A DNA stretch of 43,174 nucleotides from positions 1 to 43,174 of the forward strand of contig NZ_VEDO01000031.1 in NCBI RefSeq assembly GCF_007677875.1. The letters run 5' to 3'. The stretch comes from Variovorax boronicumulans. GTDB taxonomy: Bacteria > Pseudomonadota > Gammaproteobacteria > Burkholderiales > Burkholderiaceae_C. Position numbers and translations under genes: made by a program. Shown here in pieces: positions 15,483 through 24,492 of this stretch. The notes beneath the pieces are model-generated. The model did not search any database, was not told the DNA's origin, and worked only from the letters and a program-made list of their open reading frames with translations. How positions within the stretch are numbered: the first letter of the stretch is position 1; every line of letters begins with the position of its first letter.

Positions 15483-18020
15483 TTGGAACCCCTCCCTACC
15501 CCCGTGGAAGTCCGACTCGCGGCCCGCCCGGCCGACCGCGACGACGCCGTTCGCAGCGCCGGCGCACTGCTGGTACAGGCCGGCTTCTGCGATGCCGGCT
15601 ACGTCGCCAGCCTGTTGCGCCGCGAGCAGGTCGCCACCACCTACCTGGGCCAGGGCGTGGCCATTCCCCACGGCATGGTGGAAGACAAGGGCCTGGTGCG
15701 CCGCACCGGTCTGGCGGTGCTGCAGGTGCCGGATGGCGTGGCCTGGGGCAGCGCCGACAAGCCTGTGCACCTGGTCGTGGCGATCGCCGCCGCGTCGGAC
15801 GAGCACATCACCGTGCTGCGCCGGCTCACGCGGCTCATGCGCGATGGCGGCCGGATCGACCAGCTGGTGCGCACGGCACGCGCCGAGGACATCGTCGCCG
15901 CGCTGACCAGCGATGCCGCGCCGGATGCGGCGACCGCCCCCGCACAGGACTTCCCGCTGGGCCTGGACCTCACGCTGAACTACCCCAACGGCCTGCACGC
16001 CCGCCCCGCCGGCCAGTGGGCGCAGCTGGCCGGTCGCTTCCAGGCCGCGCTGCGCGTGCGCCACGCCGATGCCGTGGCCGACGCGCGCAACATGGCCGCG
16101 CTGCTGAGCCTGGGCGCCGGCCGCGGCGCGGCGCTGCGCCTGTCTGCCCAGGGGCCGGACGCCGAGGCGGCGCTGGCCGCGCTGCGCGATCTCGTGCTGC
16201 GCCTGGGCGACGAAGAAACGCGCCAGGCCGAACTCGCCGCCGCCCGCCAGGCGCAGGCCCAGGGCCTGGGTCGCGTGCTGGGCGACTGGCAGCCGTCCGC
16301 GCGCCAGACCATCAGCGGCATCGCCGCGAGCCCGGGCCTGGTGGTCGGCACGCTGGTCAGCGCCGAGGCCGGCACGCTGGAGGTCGCCGACCAGCACCAG
16401 GGCTTCGCCGCCGAAGCCGCGCTGCTCGACCGCGCGCTGAACGCCGCCGCCGCGCAGATCTACCACCTGGCCGAACAGGCCCGCGCTCAGGGGCGTGCCG
16501 AGCAGGCCGGCATCTTCGACGCGCACGGCCAGATGCTGCGCGACCCCGCGCTGCTGCGCGAGGTCAGCCGCCTGGTAGTGCAGGGCCATGGCGCGGCCTG
16601 GGCCTGGCGCCATGTGCTGGCCGAGCGCGTGGCCGTCCAGCGGACCGTGGCCGACGCCGTGCTCGCCGCCCGCGCGGCCGACCTGCAGGATGTGGGCGAG
16701 CGCGTGCTGCGCCACCTGCTGGGCCGCGGCGACGATGCCGGCACCGACCCTTCCACCTGGCCGCGCGATGCGCTGCTGCTGGCCGACGACCTCTCGCCCT
16801 CGGTCACCGCGCAGATCGACGTGCAGCGCGTCAAGGGCTTTTGCACTGCGCGTGGCGGCCCCACCGCGCACACGGCCATCCTCGCGCGCGCGCTGGGCCT
16901 GCCCGCCGTCGTGGCCGCCGGGCCCGGTGTGCTGCACCTGCAGCCGGGCGAGCGCGCCATCCTGGACGGCTACCGCGGCCAGCTGCATGTGGCACCCACG
17001 GAGGAGGCGCTGCGCGAGACCCAGGCCATGATCGAGCGCCTGGCCCGCCACCAGGCCGAGGAGGCCGCCAGCCGCCTGCAACCGGCCACCACCACCGACG
17101 GCCACGCGCTGGAGATCGCCGCCAACGTGAACCGCGCCGACCAGGTGGCCCGCGCACTGGAGCAGGGCGCCGAGGGCGTGGGCCTGATGCGTACCGAGTT
17201 CCTGTTCCTCGAACGCGACCATGTGCCCGACGAGGAGGAGCAGTTCGCCGTCTACCAGGCCATGGTGCAGGCCCTGGGCGGGCGCCCGCTGATCGTGCGC
17301 ACGCTGGACATCGGCGGCGACAAGCAGGTGCCGCACCTGAACCTGCCGGTGGAGGAGAACCCCTTCCTCGGCGTGCGCGGTGCGCGCCTGTGCCTGCAGC
17401 GCGACGACCTGCTCATGCCGCAGCTGCGCGCGCTGGTGCGCGCCGCGCAGACCGGCCCGCTGTCCATCATGTTCCCGATGATCAGCACGGTGGACGAGGT
17501 GCGGCAACTGAAGGCCCGGCTGGCCGAGGTGCAGCAGCAACTCGGCATGGCGGGCACCCCGATTCCCGTGGGCATCATGATCGAGGTCCCCTCGGCCGCG
17601 CGCATGGCCGATCGGCTGGCCGCGCACGTGGACTTCTTTTCCATCGGCACCAACGACCTCACGCAGTACACGCTGGCCGTGGACCGCCAGCACCCGCAGC
17701 TGGCCGGCATGGCCGACAGCCTGCACCCGGCGGTGCTGCGGCTGGTGGCCGACACCGTGGCCGGTGCGCGCCGCCACGGCCGCTGGGTCGGCGTGTGCGG
17801 CGGCCTCGCGGGCGAACCGCTGGGCGCGGCGCTGCTGGCCGGCCTGGGCGTGCAGGAGCTCAGCATGAGCGTGGGCGACCTCACGGCCATCAAGGCGCTG
17901 CTGCGCCGGCACAGCCTCGCGGAGCTGCAGGCCCTGGCGCAGCAGGCGCTGGACATGGACGACGGCGACCAGGTGCGCGCGCTCGGCGCTCAGCTGCGCA
18001 GCGCACCGGAGGGCGTGTGA
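15483..18020 (+). CDS. fruB: Fructose PTS multiphosphoryl transfer protein (IIA-HPr-EI)
   Basis: An 845-residue soluble fusion that carries phosphate from PEP to the fructose IIBC permease. The N-terminal EIIA (1-145) has phospho-His63 (AIPHGMV). HPr (about 158-245) has His172 (GLHARPAG). Enzyme I (about 275-845) has phospho-His463 (GGPTAHTAILAR), LMRTEFLF, IGTNDLTQYTLAVDR and GVCGGLAGEP. The start is taken as TTG 15483, with GGAG seven bases before it and downstream of the operator. The frame extends to 15390 but crosses the operator; an in-frame GTG at 15504 has no Shine-Dalgarno. Its stop overlaps the fruK start (TGATG). Confidence 0.93.
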   Translation: MEPLPTPVEVRLAARPADRDDAVRSAGALLVQAGFCDAGYVASLLRREQVATTYLGQGVAIPHGMVEDKGLVRRTGLAVLQVPDGVAWGSADKPVHLVVAIAAASDEHITVLRRLTRLMRDGGRIDQLVRTARAEDIVAALTSDAAPDAATAPAQDFPLGLDLTLNYPNGLHARPAGQWAQLAGRFQAALRVRHADAVADARNMAALLSLGAGRGAALRLSAQGPDAEAALAALRDLVLRLGDEETRQAELAAARQAQAQGLGRVLGDWQPSARQTISGIAASPGLVVGTLVSAEAGTLEVADQHQGFAAEAALLDRALNAAAAQIYHLAEQARAQGRAEQAGIFDAHGQMLRDPALLREVSRLVVQGHGAAWAWRHVLAERVAVQRTVADAVLAARAADLQDVGERVLRHLLGRGDDAGTDPSTWPRDALLLADDLSPSVTAQIDVQRVKGFCTARGGPTAHTAILARALGLPAVVAAGPGVLHLQPGERAILDGYRGQLHVAPTEEALRETQAMIERLARHQAEEAASRLQPATTTDGHALEIAANVNRADQVARALEQGAEGVGLMRTEFLFLERDHVPDEEEQFAVYQAMVQALGGRPLIVRTLDIGGDKQVPHLNLPVEENPFLGVRGARLCLQRDDLLMPQLRALVRAAQTGPLSIMFPMISTVDEVRQLKARLAEVQQQLGMAGTPIPVGIMIEVPSAARMADRLAAHVDFFSIGTNDLTQYTLAVDRQHPQLAGMADSLHPAVLRLVADTVAGARRHGRWVGVCGGLAGEPLGAALLAGLGVQELSMSVGDLTAIKALLRRHSLAELQALAQQALDMDDGDQVRALGAQLRSAPEGV

Positions 18021-18985
18021 TGGCGGACACCATGCAGGTCATCACCCTGACGCCGAACCCGGCGATCGACCACACCGTCACGCTGGACCGGCTGGACCCG
18101 GGCGCCGTGCACCGTGCGCGGGCCGAGCAGTTCGAGGCCGGCGGCAAGGGCATCGGCGTGGCCGCCGTGCTGGCCGCGCTGGGCGTGCGCGTGGCCGCGG
18201 GCGGCTGGCTCGGCGGGGAGAACCCGCAGCGCTTCGAGCGCAGCTTCGCGCAGGCCGGCATCATTGATGCCATGTGGCGCGTGCCGGGCCGCACGCGCAC
18301 CAACATCAAGCTGGCCGACCTCGAACACGGCGAGACCACCGACATCAACCTGCCCGGCATCGCCTTCGACCCCGTGCTGCTGGCCGGCGCCGAAATCGGC
18401 CTGCTGCAGCAGCTCGGCCCGCTGGTCGGTCCCGGCACCTGGGTCACGCTGGCCGGCAGCCTGCCGCCCGGCGTGATGCCGGCCGACATGGCGCGCGTGG
18501 CGACCACGCTGCGCCACCGGGGCGCGCGGCTCATGGTGGACACGGGCGGGGCCGCATTGCGCACGCTGCTCGCAGCGCTGCAACCCGCGCCCGACTTCAT
18601 CAAGCCCAACCGGGCCGAGCTGGAGGAACTCGTCGGCCGCCCGCTGCCGACGGTGGCCGCGGTGGCCGACGCGGCGGCGCAACTGCAGCAGCAAGGCATC
18701 GCGCTGGTCGTGGTGTCTCTGGGCGGCGATGGCGCCGTCATCGCCAGCGGCGGGGCGCGCTGGTACGCCGCCACACCGCGGGTGCCCGTGGCCACCACCG
18801 TGGGCGCAGGCGATGCCCTGGTCGCCGGCACGCTGGCCGCGCTGATCGCCGGGCGTGCACCGCTGGACGCCGCGGTGTTCGGCATGGCCTGCGCGGCCGC
18901 GCGCATCCAGCGCATCGCCCCCGGCCTGCCGCCGCTGGCCGAGATCGACGCGCTGGTCGCGCAGATCGACCCCCGATCCATTTGA
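18020..18985 (+). CDS. fruK: 1-phosphofructokinase
   Basis: A 321-residue PfkB-family kinase converting fructose 1-phosphate to fructose 1,6-bisphosphate, the step after PTS uptake. It has TLTPNPAIDHTV at the start, the substrate loop AGGKGIGVAAVL, SLPPG, KPNRAELEELVG and the catalytic/ATP motif TTVGAGDALVAG. The loop reads GKGIG where most FruK read GKGIN, a small deviation at a sugar-binding position. The ATG at 18020 overlaps the fruB TGA, so translation is coupled. Confidence 0.93.
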   Translation: MADTMQVITLTPNPAIDHTVTLDRLDPGAVHRARAEQFEAGGKGIGVAAVLAALGVRVAAGGWLGGENPQRFERSFAQAGIIDAMWRVPGRTRTNIKLADLEHGETTDINLPGIAFDPVLLAGAEIGLLQQLGPLVGPGTWVTLAGSLPPGVMPADMARVATTLRHRGARLMVDTGGAALRTLLAALQPAPDFIKPNRAELEELVGRPLPTVAAVADAAAQLQQQGIALVVVSLGGDGAVIASGGARWYAATPRVPVATTVGAGDALVAGTLAALIAGRAPLDAAVFGMACAAARIQRIAPGLPPLAEIDALVAQIDPRSI

Positions 18986-19002
18986 ACGACGGAGACATTC
19001 CC

Positions 19003-20730
19003 ATGGCCCAACTCTTCGCCATCGCCGCCAGCCAGGCCGGCCCCGCCCACAGCTTCATGCTGGGCGAGGCGCTGGCCGCCGCCGCCGCCCGCCTCGGGCA
19101 CGAACTCAAGCTGCGTGTCGTCAGCAGCTTCGGCACGCAGGAAGGCTTCTCGGCCGACGAACTGGCCGGCGCGCAGGCCGTGATCCTGGCCGCCGACGCG
19201 GGCAGCGGCATCGACCGCAGCGCGCTGCCGGCCGACCGGCTGCTCGAAGTGGCGCCCGAGGCCGTGTTCCGCGACCCGGCCCAGGTGGTGCAGCAGGCTC
19301 TGGCCCGCCTGGGCATGGCCGCCGCACCCGCGGCCCAGGCGGCCACCAAGCCGCTGCGCATCGTCGCCATCACCTCCTGCCCCACCGGCGTGGCCCACAC
19401 CTTCATGGCGGCCGAGGCGCTGGAGCAGGGCGCCAAGGCGCTGGGCCACCAGATCCATGTGGAGACGCAGGGCTCGGTCGGTGCGCAGAACGCGCTCACG
19501 GCCCAGGCGATCGCCGAGGCCGACCTCGTCCTGATCGCCGCCGACACCCAGGTCGACCGCGCGCGTTTCGCCGGCAAGCGGCTGTACAGCGCCAGCACCA
19601 AGGCCGCCATCCACGATGCGGCGGCGCTGATCGGCAAGGCCCAGGCCGAGGCCGCGCCCTGGCAGGCGGCGTCCGCCACCGCCGCAGCCCCGGCCGGTGC
19701 GCAGAAGGCCGCCGCCAGCGGCCCCTACAAGCACCTCATGACGGGCGTGTCCTTCATGCTGCCCTTCGTGGTGGCCGGCGGGCTGCTGATCGCGCTGGCC
19801 TTCGCGCTGGGCGGCATCTACGTCTACGACGACGCGCACCAGGGCACGGTTGGCTGGTCGTTGTTCCAGGTCGGCGCCAAGGCGGCGTTCGCGCTCATGG
19901 TGCCGGCCCTGGCGGGCTACATCGCCTTCTCGATCGCCGACCGGCCCGGCATCGCGCCCGGCATGGTCGGCGGCATGCTGGCCGGCACCGTGGGCGCGGG
20001 CTTCCTGGGCGGCATCGCGGCCGGCTTCATCGCGGGCTATGCCGTCCAGTGGCTGAACCAGTGGATCCGCCTGCCGCGCGGGCTGGAGGGGCTCAAGCCC
20101 GTGCTGCTGCTGCCGCTCCTGGGCTCGGCGATCGTGGGCCTGCTGATGCTCATGGTCATCGGGCACCCGGTGGCCGCGGCCATGACGGCGCTGACCGAAT
20201 TCCTCAAGGGCATGCAGAGCTCCAGCGCCGTACTGCTGGGCATCGTGCTGGGCGCGATGATGGCGGCCGACATGGGCGGCCCCATCAACAAGGCCGCCTA
20301 CGTGTTCTCCACCTCGCTGATCGCCAGCGGCGTGGCCACGCCCATGGCCGCCGCGATGGCCGCGGGCATGGTGCCGCCGCTGGGCATCGCGCTGGCGTGC
20401 CGCCTGTTCGCCAGCCGCTTCTCGCCCGAGGAGCGCGAGGCCAGCAAGGCCGCCGCCGTGCTGGGCCTGGCCTTCATCACCGAGGGTGCCATCCCCTACG
20501 TGGCGCGCGATCCGCTGCGCGTGATCCCGGCCTGCGTGCTGGGTGCGGCCACGGCCGGTGCACTGTCGATGTGGTGGGGCGTGGCGCTGCAGGCGCCGCA
20601 CGGTGGCGTGTTCGTGCTGGCGATTCCCAACGCGGTGAACCATGTGCTGCTCTACGGCGCGGCCATCGTCGCCGGCAGCGTGGTCACCGCGCTGGCGCTG
20701 GGCATGCTGAAGAAGAGAATCGCCGCATGA
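19003..20730 (+). CDS. fruA: Fructose-specific PTS EIIB'BC permease
   Basis: A 575-residue membrane permease that phosphorylates fructose to fructose 1-phosphate during import. The first IIB-like domain (1-105) has lost its Cys (AIAASQAGPAHS), as in the degenerate B' domain of E. coli FruA. The second (about 117-215) keeps phospho-Cys126 (AITSCPTGVAHTFMAAEAL). The IIC domain (about 240-575) has eight or so hydrophobic spans with GHPVAAAM, DMGGPINKAAY and FITEGAIPYVARDP. It starts at ATG 19003 with GGAGA upstream, 17 bases after fruK. Its stop overlaps the next gene as ATGA. Confidence 0.95.
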   Translation: MAQLFAIAASQAGPAHSFMLGEALAAAAARLGHELKLRVVSSFGTQEGFSADELAGAQAVILAADAGSGIDRSALPADRLLEVAPEAVFRDPAQVVQQALARLGMAAAPAAQAATKPLRIVAITSCPTGVAHTFMAAEALEQGAKALGHQIHVETQGSVGAQNALTAQAIAEADLVLIAADTQVDRARFAGKRLYSASTKAAIHDAAALIGKAQAEAAPWQAASATAAAPAGAQKAAASGPYKHLMTGVSFMLPFVVAGGLLIALAFALGGIYVYDDAHQGTVGWSLFQVGAKAAFALMVPALAGYIAFSIADRPGIAPGMVGGMLAGTVGAGFLGGIAAGFIAGYAVQWLNQWIRLPRGLEGLKPVLLLPLLGSAIVGLLMLMVIGHPVAAAMTALTEFLKGMQSSSAVLLGIVLGAMMAADMGGPINKAAYVFSTSLIASGVATPMAAAMAAGMVPPLGIALACRLFASRFSPEEREASKAAAVLGLAFITEGAIPYVARDPLRVIPACVLGAATAGALSMWWGVALQAPHGGVFVLAIPNAVNHVLLYGAAIVAGSVVTALALGMLKKRIAA

Positions 20731-21560
20731 ACATGGACATCAGCCGCATCAGCCGGACGACCCAGCTGTGCATGTCGTTGTCGGGCCGGCCCGGCAACTT
20801 CGGCACGCGCTTTCACAACCATCTGTACGGCGCGCTGGGGCTGGACTACGTCTACAAGGCCTTCACCACCAGCGACCTGCCGGCCGCCATCGGCGGTGTG
20901 CGGGCCCTCGGCATCCGCGGCTGTGCCGTGAGCATGCCGTTCAAGGAGGCCTGCATCCCGCTGCTGGACGAACTGCGGCCTTCGGCCGCGCGCTTGCAGT
21001 CGGTCAACACCATCGTCAACGAGGGCGGCCGGCTCATCGCCCACAACACCGACTATGTGGCCGTGGCCGCGCTGCTCCAGACCCATGGCGTGGACCCGGC
21101 GGCGCGCTTCGTGCTGCGCGGCAGCGGTGGCATGGGCCGCGCCGTGCTGGCCGCGCTGGTGGACCACGGCCTGCAGGGCTGCGTGGTGGCGCGCAACACG
21201 CAGGCGGGCCCCGCCGTGGCCGCGCTGCACGGCCTGCCGTGGCAGGACGCACTGGGCGATGCGCACCAGGCCGAGGGCGCCTGGCTGGTCAACGTCACGC
21301 CGCTCGGCATGGCGGGGCCGCAGGCGGACGAACAGGCCTTCCCCGACGACTGGATCGCGCGCGCGGCCGGCGTGTTCGACGTGGTGGCCTTGCCGGCCGA
21401 GACGCCGCTGCTGCGCGCCACGCGCCGGCTGGGCAGGCCGGTGATCGGCGGCGACGAGGTGATCGTGCTGCAGGCCGTGGAGCAGTTCGTGCTGTACACC
21501 GGCGTGCGGCCCAGCGCCGCGCAGATCGCGGCCGCGGCGGCGCACGCGCGCGCCGTGTGA
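20727..21560 (+). CDS. Shikimate 5-dehydrogenase-like protein
   Basis: A 277-residue protein of the shikimate/quinate dehydrogenase fold. The substrate-side Lys in AVSMPFKEA and the Asp in AHNTDYVAV are kept. The NAD(P) loop is RGSGGMGRAVLAAL and a later motif is NVTPLGM. The LSGRPGNFGTRFHNHLYGALGL opening differs from housekeeping AroE (which has VxGxPxxHSxSP) and recalls the HI0607-like branch, which has weak or unknown activity. It overlaps fruA by ATGA, so it is the last gene of the fru operon. The true substrate is unknown; a polyol or sugar-acid side reaction of fructose metabolism is possible but unproven. Confidence 0.85.
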   Translation: MNMDISRISRTTQLCMSLSGRPGNFGTRFHNHLYGALGLDYVYKAFTTSDLPAAIGGVRALGIRGCAVSMPFKEACIPLLDELRPSAARLQSVNTIVNEGGRLIAHNTDYVAVAALLQTHGVDPAARFVLRGSGGMGRAVLAALVDHGLQGCVVARNTQAGPAVAALHGLPWQDALGDAHQAEGAWLVNVTPLGMAGPQADEQAFPDDWIARAAGVFDVVALPAETPLLRATRRLGRPVIGGDEVIVLQAVEQFVLYTGVRPSAAQIAAAAAHARAV

Positions 21561-21569
21561 GACGGGGCC

Positions 21570-21583
21570 GGCGCCGCGGCGCC
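21570..21583. terminator. GC palindrome between convergent genes
   Basis: GGCGCCGCGGCGCC is a perfect palindrome in the 25-base gap between the stops of the fru operon and the convergent protease gene. It could act as a terminator stem in both directions, though no T-tract follows. Confidence 0.45.
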
Positions 21584-21585
21584 TC

Positions 21586-22029
21586 TCAGGCGACCGCGAT
21601 CGCGGCCAGGTGGCAAAGGTTGAACCAGGCGTGGCAGGCCGTGGCGCAGGCCAGGCCGTGGCGCGCGTAGGCGTGGCCGAACACCAGCGATGGCAGGAAC
21701 ACCGCCAGCGCGGCCAGGCCCTGGCCCGCGGCCAGGTGCCAGGCGGCGAACGCGGCGCTGGCCGCCACGATGGCCAGGCCGGGCCGCCAGCCACGCCGGA
21801 CCAGGCCGGCTTGCAAGCCGGCGCGAAAGACGACCTCTTCCAGCACTGGGGCGACCAGCAGCAGCATCCACAGCCCTGAGCCATCGGGCATGGCCGTGGC
21901 GGCGCCCTGTGGTGCCAGCGCGTGCCAGGCCCAGGCCGCCGCCGGTGCCAACAGCATGGCGGCCCACAGCGCCGTGTCCGGGCGAAGGCCTTGCGCCGGC
22001 CGGGCAGCGCTCGCCAGCGCGGGTGTCAT
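21586..22029 (-). CDS. CPBP-type glutamic intramembrane protease, sorting-system type
   Basis: A 147-residue membrane protein with four or so helices. It has the CPBP/ABI active motifs: LEEVVFRAG (EExxxR), AAWHLAAG and HAWFNLCH (HxxxN). It is much shorter than general CAAX-type proteases. Its ATG overlaps the stop of the upstream hydrolase as ATGA, and that hydrolase ends in a Cys-motif/TM/Arg tail. This pairing resembles the dedicated glutamic proteases of the JDVT-CTERM-type sorting system (MrtJ-like), which I recall only from family descriptions. Expected role: cleavage of the partner's tail in the inner membrane, perhaps before lipid attachment or release. Confidence 0.8.
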   Translation of the reverse strand: MTPALASAARPAQGLRPDTALWAAMLLAPAAAWAWHALAPQGAATAMPDGSGLWMLLLVAPVLEEVVFRAGLQAGLVRRGWRPGLAIVAASAAFAAWHLAAGQGLAALAVFLPSLVFGHAYARHGLACATACHAWFNLCHLAAIAVA

Positions 22030-23981
22030 GCAGCGCGTGCGCGGCGCACCAGCACGAGTCCGGCCAGCACGGCCAGCAGCCACAGCGTCGGATCGAACAC
22101 CCCGCGCGGGCCGATGCTGCTGCAGCCACCGCTGCCATCGCGGCCGTACAGCGTTTCCACCACGCTTCCGTCGAGCTGCACGGACGTCGGATCGGCACCC
22201 TGGGCGGCCAGCGCATCGACCAGCGTGCCGGCATAGCCTGACAGCAGGGCGGCTTGGCCGTCCGTCAGCCGTCCGTCGGCGCGGTAGGTGGCCAGTTGCT
22301 CCTGCAGCCGCTGCAGCCACTTGGCGCCCTGCGAGAACTGGGCTGTCTTCTCGCGCGCGTCGGCCGCGCTGTAGCCGCGCGCCACGCTCAGCGATGCCGC
22401 GTCGATGGAGCGCAGCAGCGGCTCGGCATCGCGCACGTAGAGGAAGCGCACGTGGTCGCGCAGCAGGCCGGTGGAAGGCTGGATCGGGAACTGCGCGAAG
22501 TTGGCGCACAGCGGGCCGCAGTCCAGGCCACGGCCGTACAGCGAGACCTCGGCCTCGCGCACCATCTCGTCGGCGTCGGCCTGCAGCACGTAGCCCTGGG
22601 CCACGTTGCCGGCCGCGGCGGCACGGAACTTGTCCTGGTAGTCCGCCGGCGTGGGGTAGAGCGCGGCCAGCGTCGCGCTGTCGAACGGCACATGCGTGCC
22701 GTTCAGGAAGCACAGGCCGGTGCTGCCGGCCGGCACCTCGTTGTAGCCGCTGTCCAGCGCCACCGGCACGGCGAAGGGCGCCAGGCGGATGCCGCCCAGC
22801 GCGTTGCCGCGCGCGTCACGCTGCACCGTGGTGCCGTCGGCCTGCAGCGCGATCATCGGGCTCGACGGCGGCACGGCCGTGCCGGCCGCCCACTTGCCGA
22901 GCCAGTCGATGGCCGCGGAGATCACGTAGCGGTCCGGGATGCGGCTGCGGCTGGGCAGCGCGCAGCTGTCGCGCAGCGGGGCCGAGGGCTGGTCGCGTTG
23001 CAGCAGCGCGTAGCGCACGGCGAACGAGGCCCAGTCCGAATGCGAGGTGCCGGCCATGGACCACACACGGATGCGCTCGGTGTCGGGCTGGATCACGTTG
23101 ATCTCGTTGGCCGAGGCCGGCGCCGTGTACTCGGTCTCCGACAGCAGCTTGAGCACCGGCAGGTTCAGGTCGGTGCGCAGCTTCTCGCCACCGATGTACA
23201 GCAGCGCCGCGTCGGCCAGCTTCTCGTCGCGCGGGTGGATGGCGTTGAGGTAGACCGACAGCCGGCCCGCGGACTGGGACACGCCGGCGGCCACGACCTG
23301 CTGCACGCGCGGCGCCAGCGGGCCCATCACGGTGGCGCTGCGCACCGCCTTCAGGCCTTGGGCGTAGACGTCATAGGACAGCGGGTCGCCGCTTGTGAAC
23401 CGACCGCCGGCCGTCAGGTCCAGCGTGCCGTAGCGCGCCGGGCTGAAGGCCTTCAGGCCCAGCGTGGCGTTGGTGACGGGCCCGCTCTGCGCCGTGATGC
23501 CGACCCAGGCATAGCCCTCGCGCAGCACGAACTCGTGGATGCGGAACCACAGCGCTTCCACGTCGTAGTTGCTGGTGGCGTTCATCCATTCGACGATGAC
23601 CTTGCCGTTGAAGCGGGCCGCGTCGGCCGGCCGGCGCACCACCATGCGCGTCTTGTAGCCGTGGCCGCCGTCCAGCACATTGGCGGTCGGCGAAGCACTG
23701 GGCCGCGCACCGATGCCGCCGGCCACCGTGGCGTCGTAGCGGTTGGCCTGGCCGCTGTAGAAGAACTCTTCCTCGACGTAGCCACGCGCGGCGAGATCCA
23801 GGTCGGTGCCGAAGAAGGTGCGGTTGTTGCCCGCAGCTGCGAGGTCCGAGCGGATCGGGCCCTCCACGGCCGGCACCGGAACCGCCGCCTGGCTTGCCGC
23901 CGTCCACACCAGCGCCGCTGCCGCCAGGGCGCTGCGCCAGCGCCATCCGGCCGCGCGGCCGCCTCCGTCTGCCATTCTCAT
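22026..23981 (-). CDS. Secreted alpha/beta hydrolase-domain protein with C-terminal sorting tail
   Basis: A 651-residue exported protein. Its signal peptide (about 1-32) is cleaved near ASQAA. The body resembles large alpha/beta hydrolase-domain proteins of unknown substrate (VIVEWMNATSNYDVE, AGVSQSAGRLSVYLNAIHP as candidate nucleophile elbow, WSMAGTSHSDW). The C-terminus is tripartite: GGCSSIGPRGVFDPTL, then a hydrophobic span (WLLAVLAGLVLV), then RRARAA. That tail is typical of protein-sorting signals processed by a dedicated protease, which follows in the operon. The ATG at 23981 has GGAGG five bases upstream; the frame is open a further nine codons but without a ribosome site. Confidence 0.87.
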   Translation of the reverse strand: MRMADGGGRAAGWRWRSALAAAALVWTAASQAAVPVPAVEGPIRSDLAAAGNNRTFFGTDLDLAARGYVEEEFFYSGQANRYDATVAGGIGARPSASPTANVLDGGHGYKTRMVVRRPADAARFNGKVIVEWMNATSNYDVEALWFRIHEFVLREGYAWVGITAQSGPVTNATLGLKAFSPARYGTLDLTAGGRFTSGDPLSYDVYAQGLKAVRSATVMGPLAPRVQQVVAAGVSQSAGRLSVYLNAIHPRDEKLADAALLYIGGEKLRTDLNLPVLKLLSETEYTAPASANEINVIQPDTERIRVWSMAGTSHSDWASFAVRYALLQRDQPSAPLRDSCALPSRSRIPDRYVISAAIDWLGKWAAGTAVPPSSPMIALQADGTTVQRDARGNALGGIRLAPFAVPVALDSGYNEVPAGSTGLCFLNGTHVPFDSATLAALYPTPADYQDKFRAAAAGNVAQGYVLQADADEMVREAEVSLYGRGLDCGPLCANFAQFPIQPSTGLLRDHVRFLYVRDAEPLLRSIDAASLSVARGYSAADAREKTAQFSQGAKWLQRLQEQLATYRADGRLTDGQAALLSGYAGTLVDALAAQGADPTSVQLDGSVVETLYGRDGSGGCSSIGPRGVFDPTLWLLAVLAGLVLVRRARAA

Positions 23982-24034
23982 GTTTGCCTCCAAAAATCGG
24001 AAAACCATTCCACAGATCGTGGCGTCAAAAATGT

Positions 24035-24048
24035 ACGGAACGGTTCGT
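24035..24048. promoter_or_regulatory. Possible palindromic operator
   Basis: ACGGAACGGTTCGT contains the odd palindrome GAACgGTTC with ACG...CGT ends, in the AT-richer 166-base gap ahead of the sorted hydrolase gene. It resembles TetR-type boxes, but no such regulator is nearby. Confidence 0.25.
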
Positions 24049-24147
24049 TATGGATGTCTGGTGGGAAACCCTGGGAAAGCAGGCCGCTGTGCAACCAATC
24101 GCAACAGCTTGGCGGCACGCCCGCCGCGCAAGGGTGTCGTGCGGCCT

Positions 24148-24492
24148 TCAGGCCAAGGCCCTCGCGATCCCCAGGCCGCAGCCTGCCAGACCGCCCAGCC
24201 CCAGCGCGAGCGCCACGCGCCGGCTCGCCGCTGGCCATTGGTTCATGCCCAGCACCAGCAGCCAGCCCAGGGCCATCCAGGCCGACACGACCAGTGCCAC
24301 GGCGCCCGCCGCCCCGAGCGCAATGTCTGCGGCCGCGGCCTGCAGCGCGAGGCTGGCCAGCGCGATGGCCCAGGAAGCGCGGCGGCCCATGGCTGCGTCA
24401 CCCCAGGCGCGCGTTGGCACGGCCTGCGCCCAGGCTGCCAGCGGCAGCAGCGACGCCAGCACCGCGCAGCCGGCCAGCAGCACCGCGTTCAC
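24148..24492 (-). CDS. DUF3325-like small membrane protein
   Basis: A 114-residue, three- to four-helix membrane protein starting VNAVLLAGCAVLASLL and rich in Ala/Leu/Trp. Proteins of this size and composition (DUF3325) often follow TonB receptor and PepSY genes in siderophore operons; this assignment rests on size, topology and context. The GTG start overlaps the previous gene's TGA (GTGA), so translation is coupled. The same frame stays open far upstream, but that part is a shadow of the neighbouring gene. Confidence 0.6.
   Translation of the reverse strand: MNAVLLAGCAVLASLLPLAAWAQAVPTRAWGDAAMGRRASWAIALASLALQAAAADIALGAAGAVALVVSAWMALGWLLVLGMNQWPAASRRVALALGLGGLAGCGLGIARALA

Noticed and set aside
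15384-20643. Long minus-strand frames (842 and 917 codons) opposite fruB, fruK and fruA
   Set aside because: Low-complexity His/Arg/Gly composition and no motifs; the plus-strand PTS genes explain the sequence.
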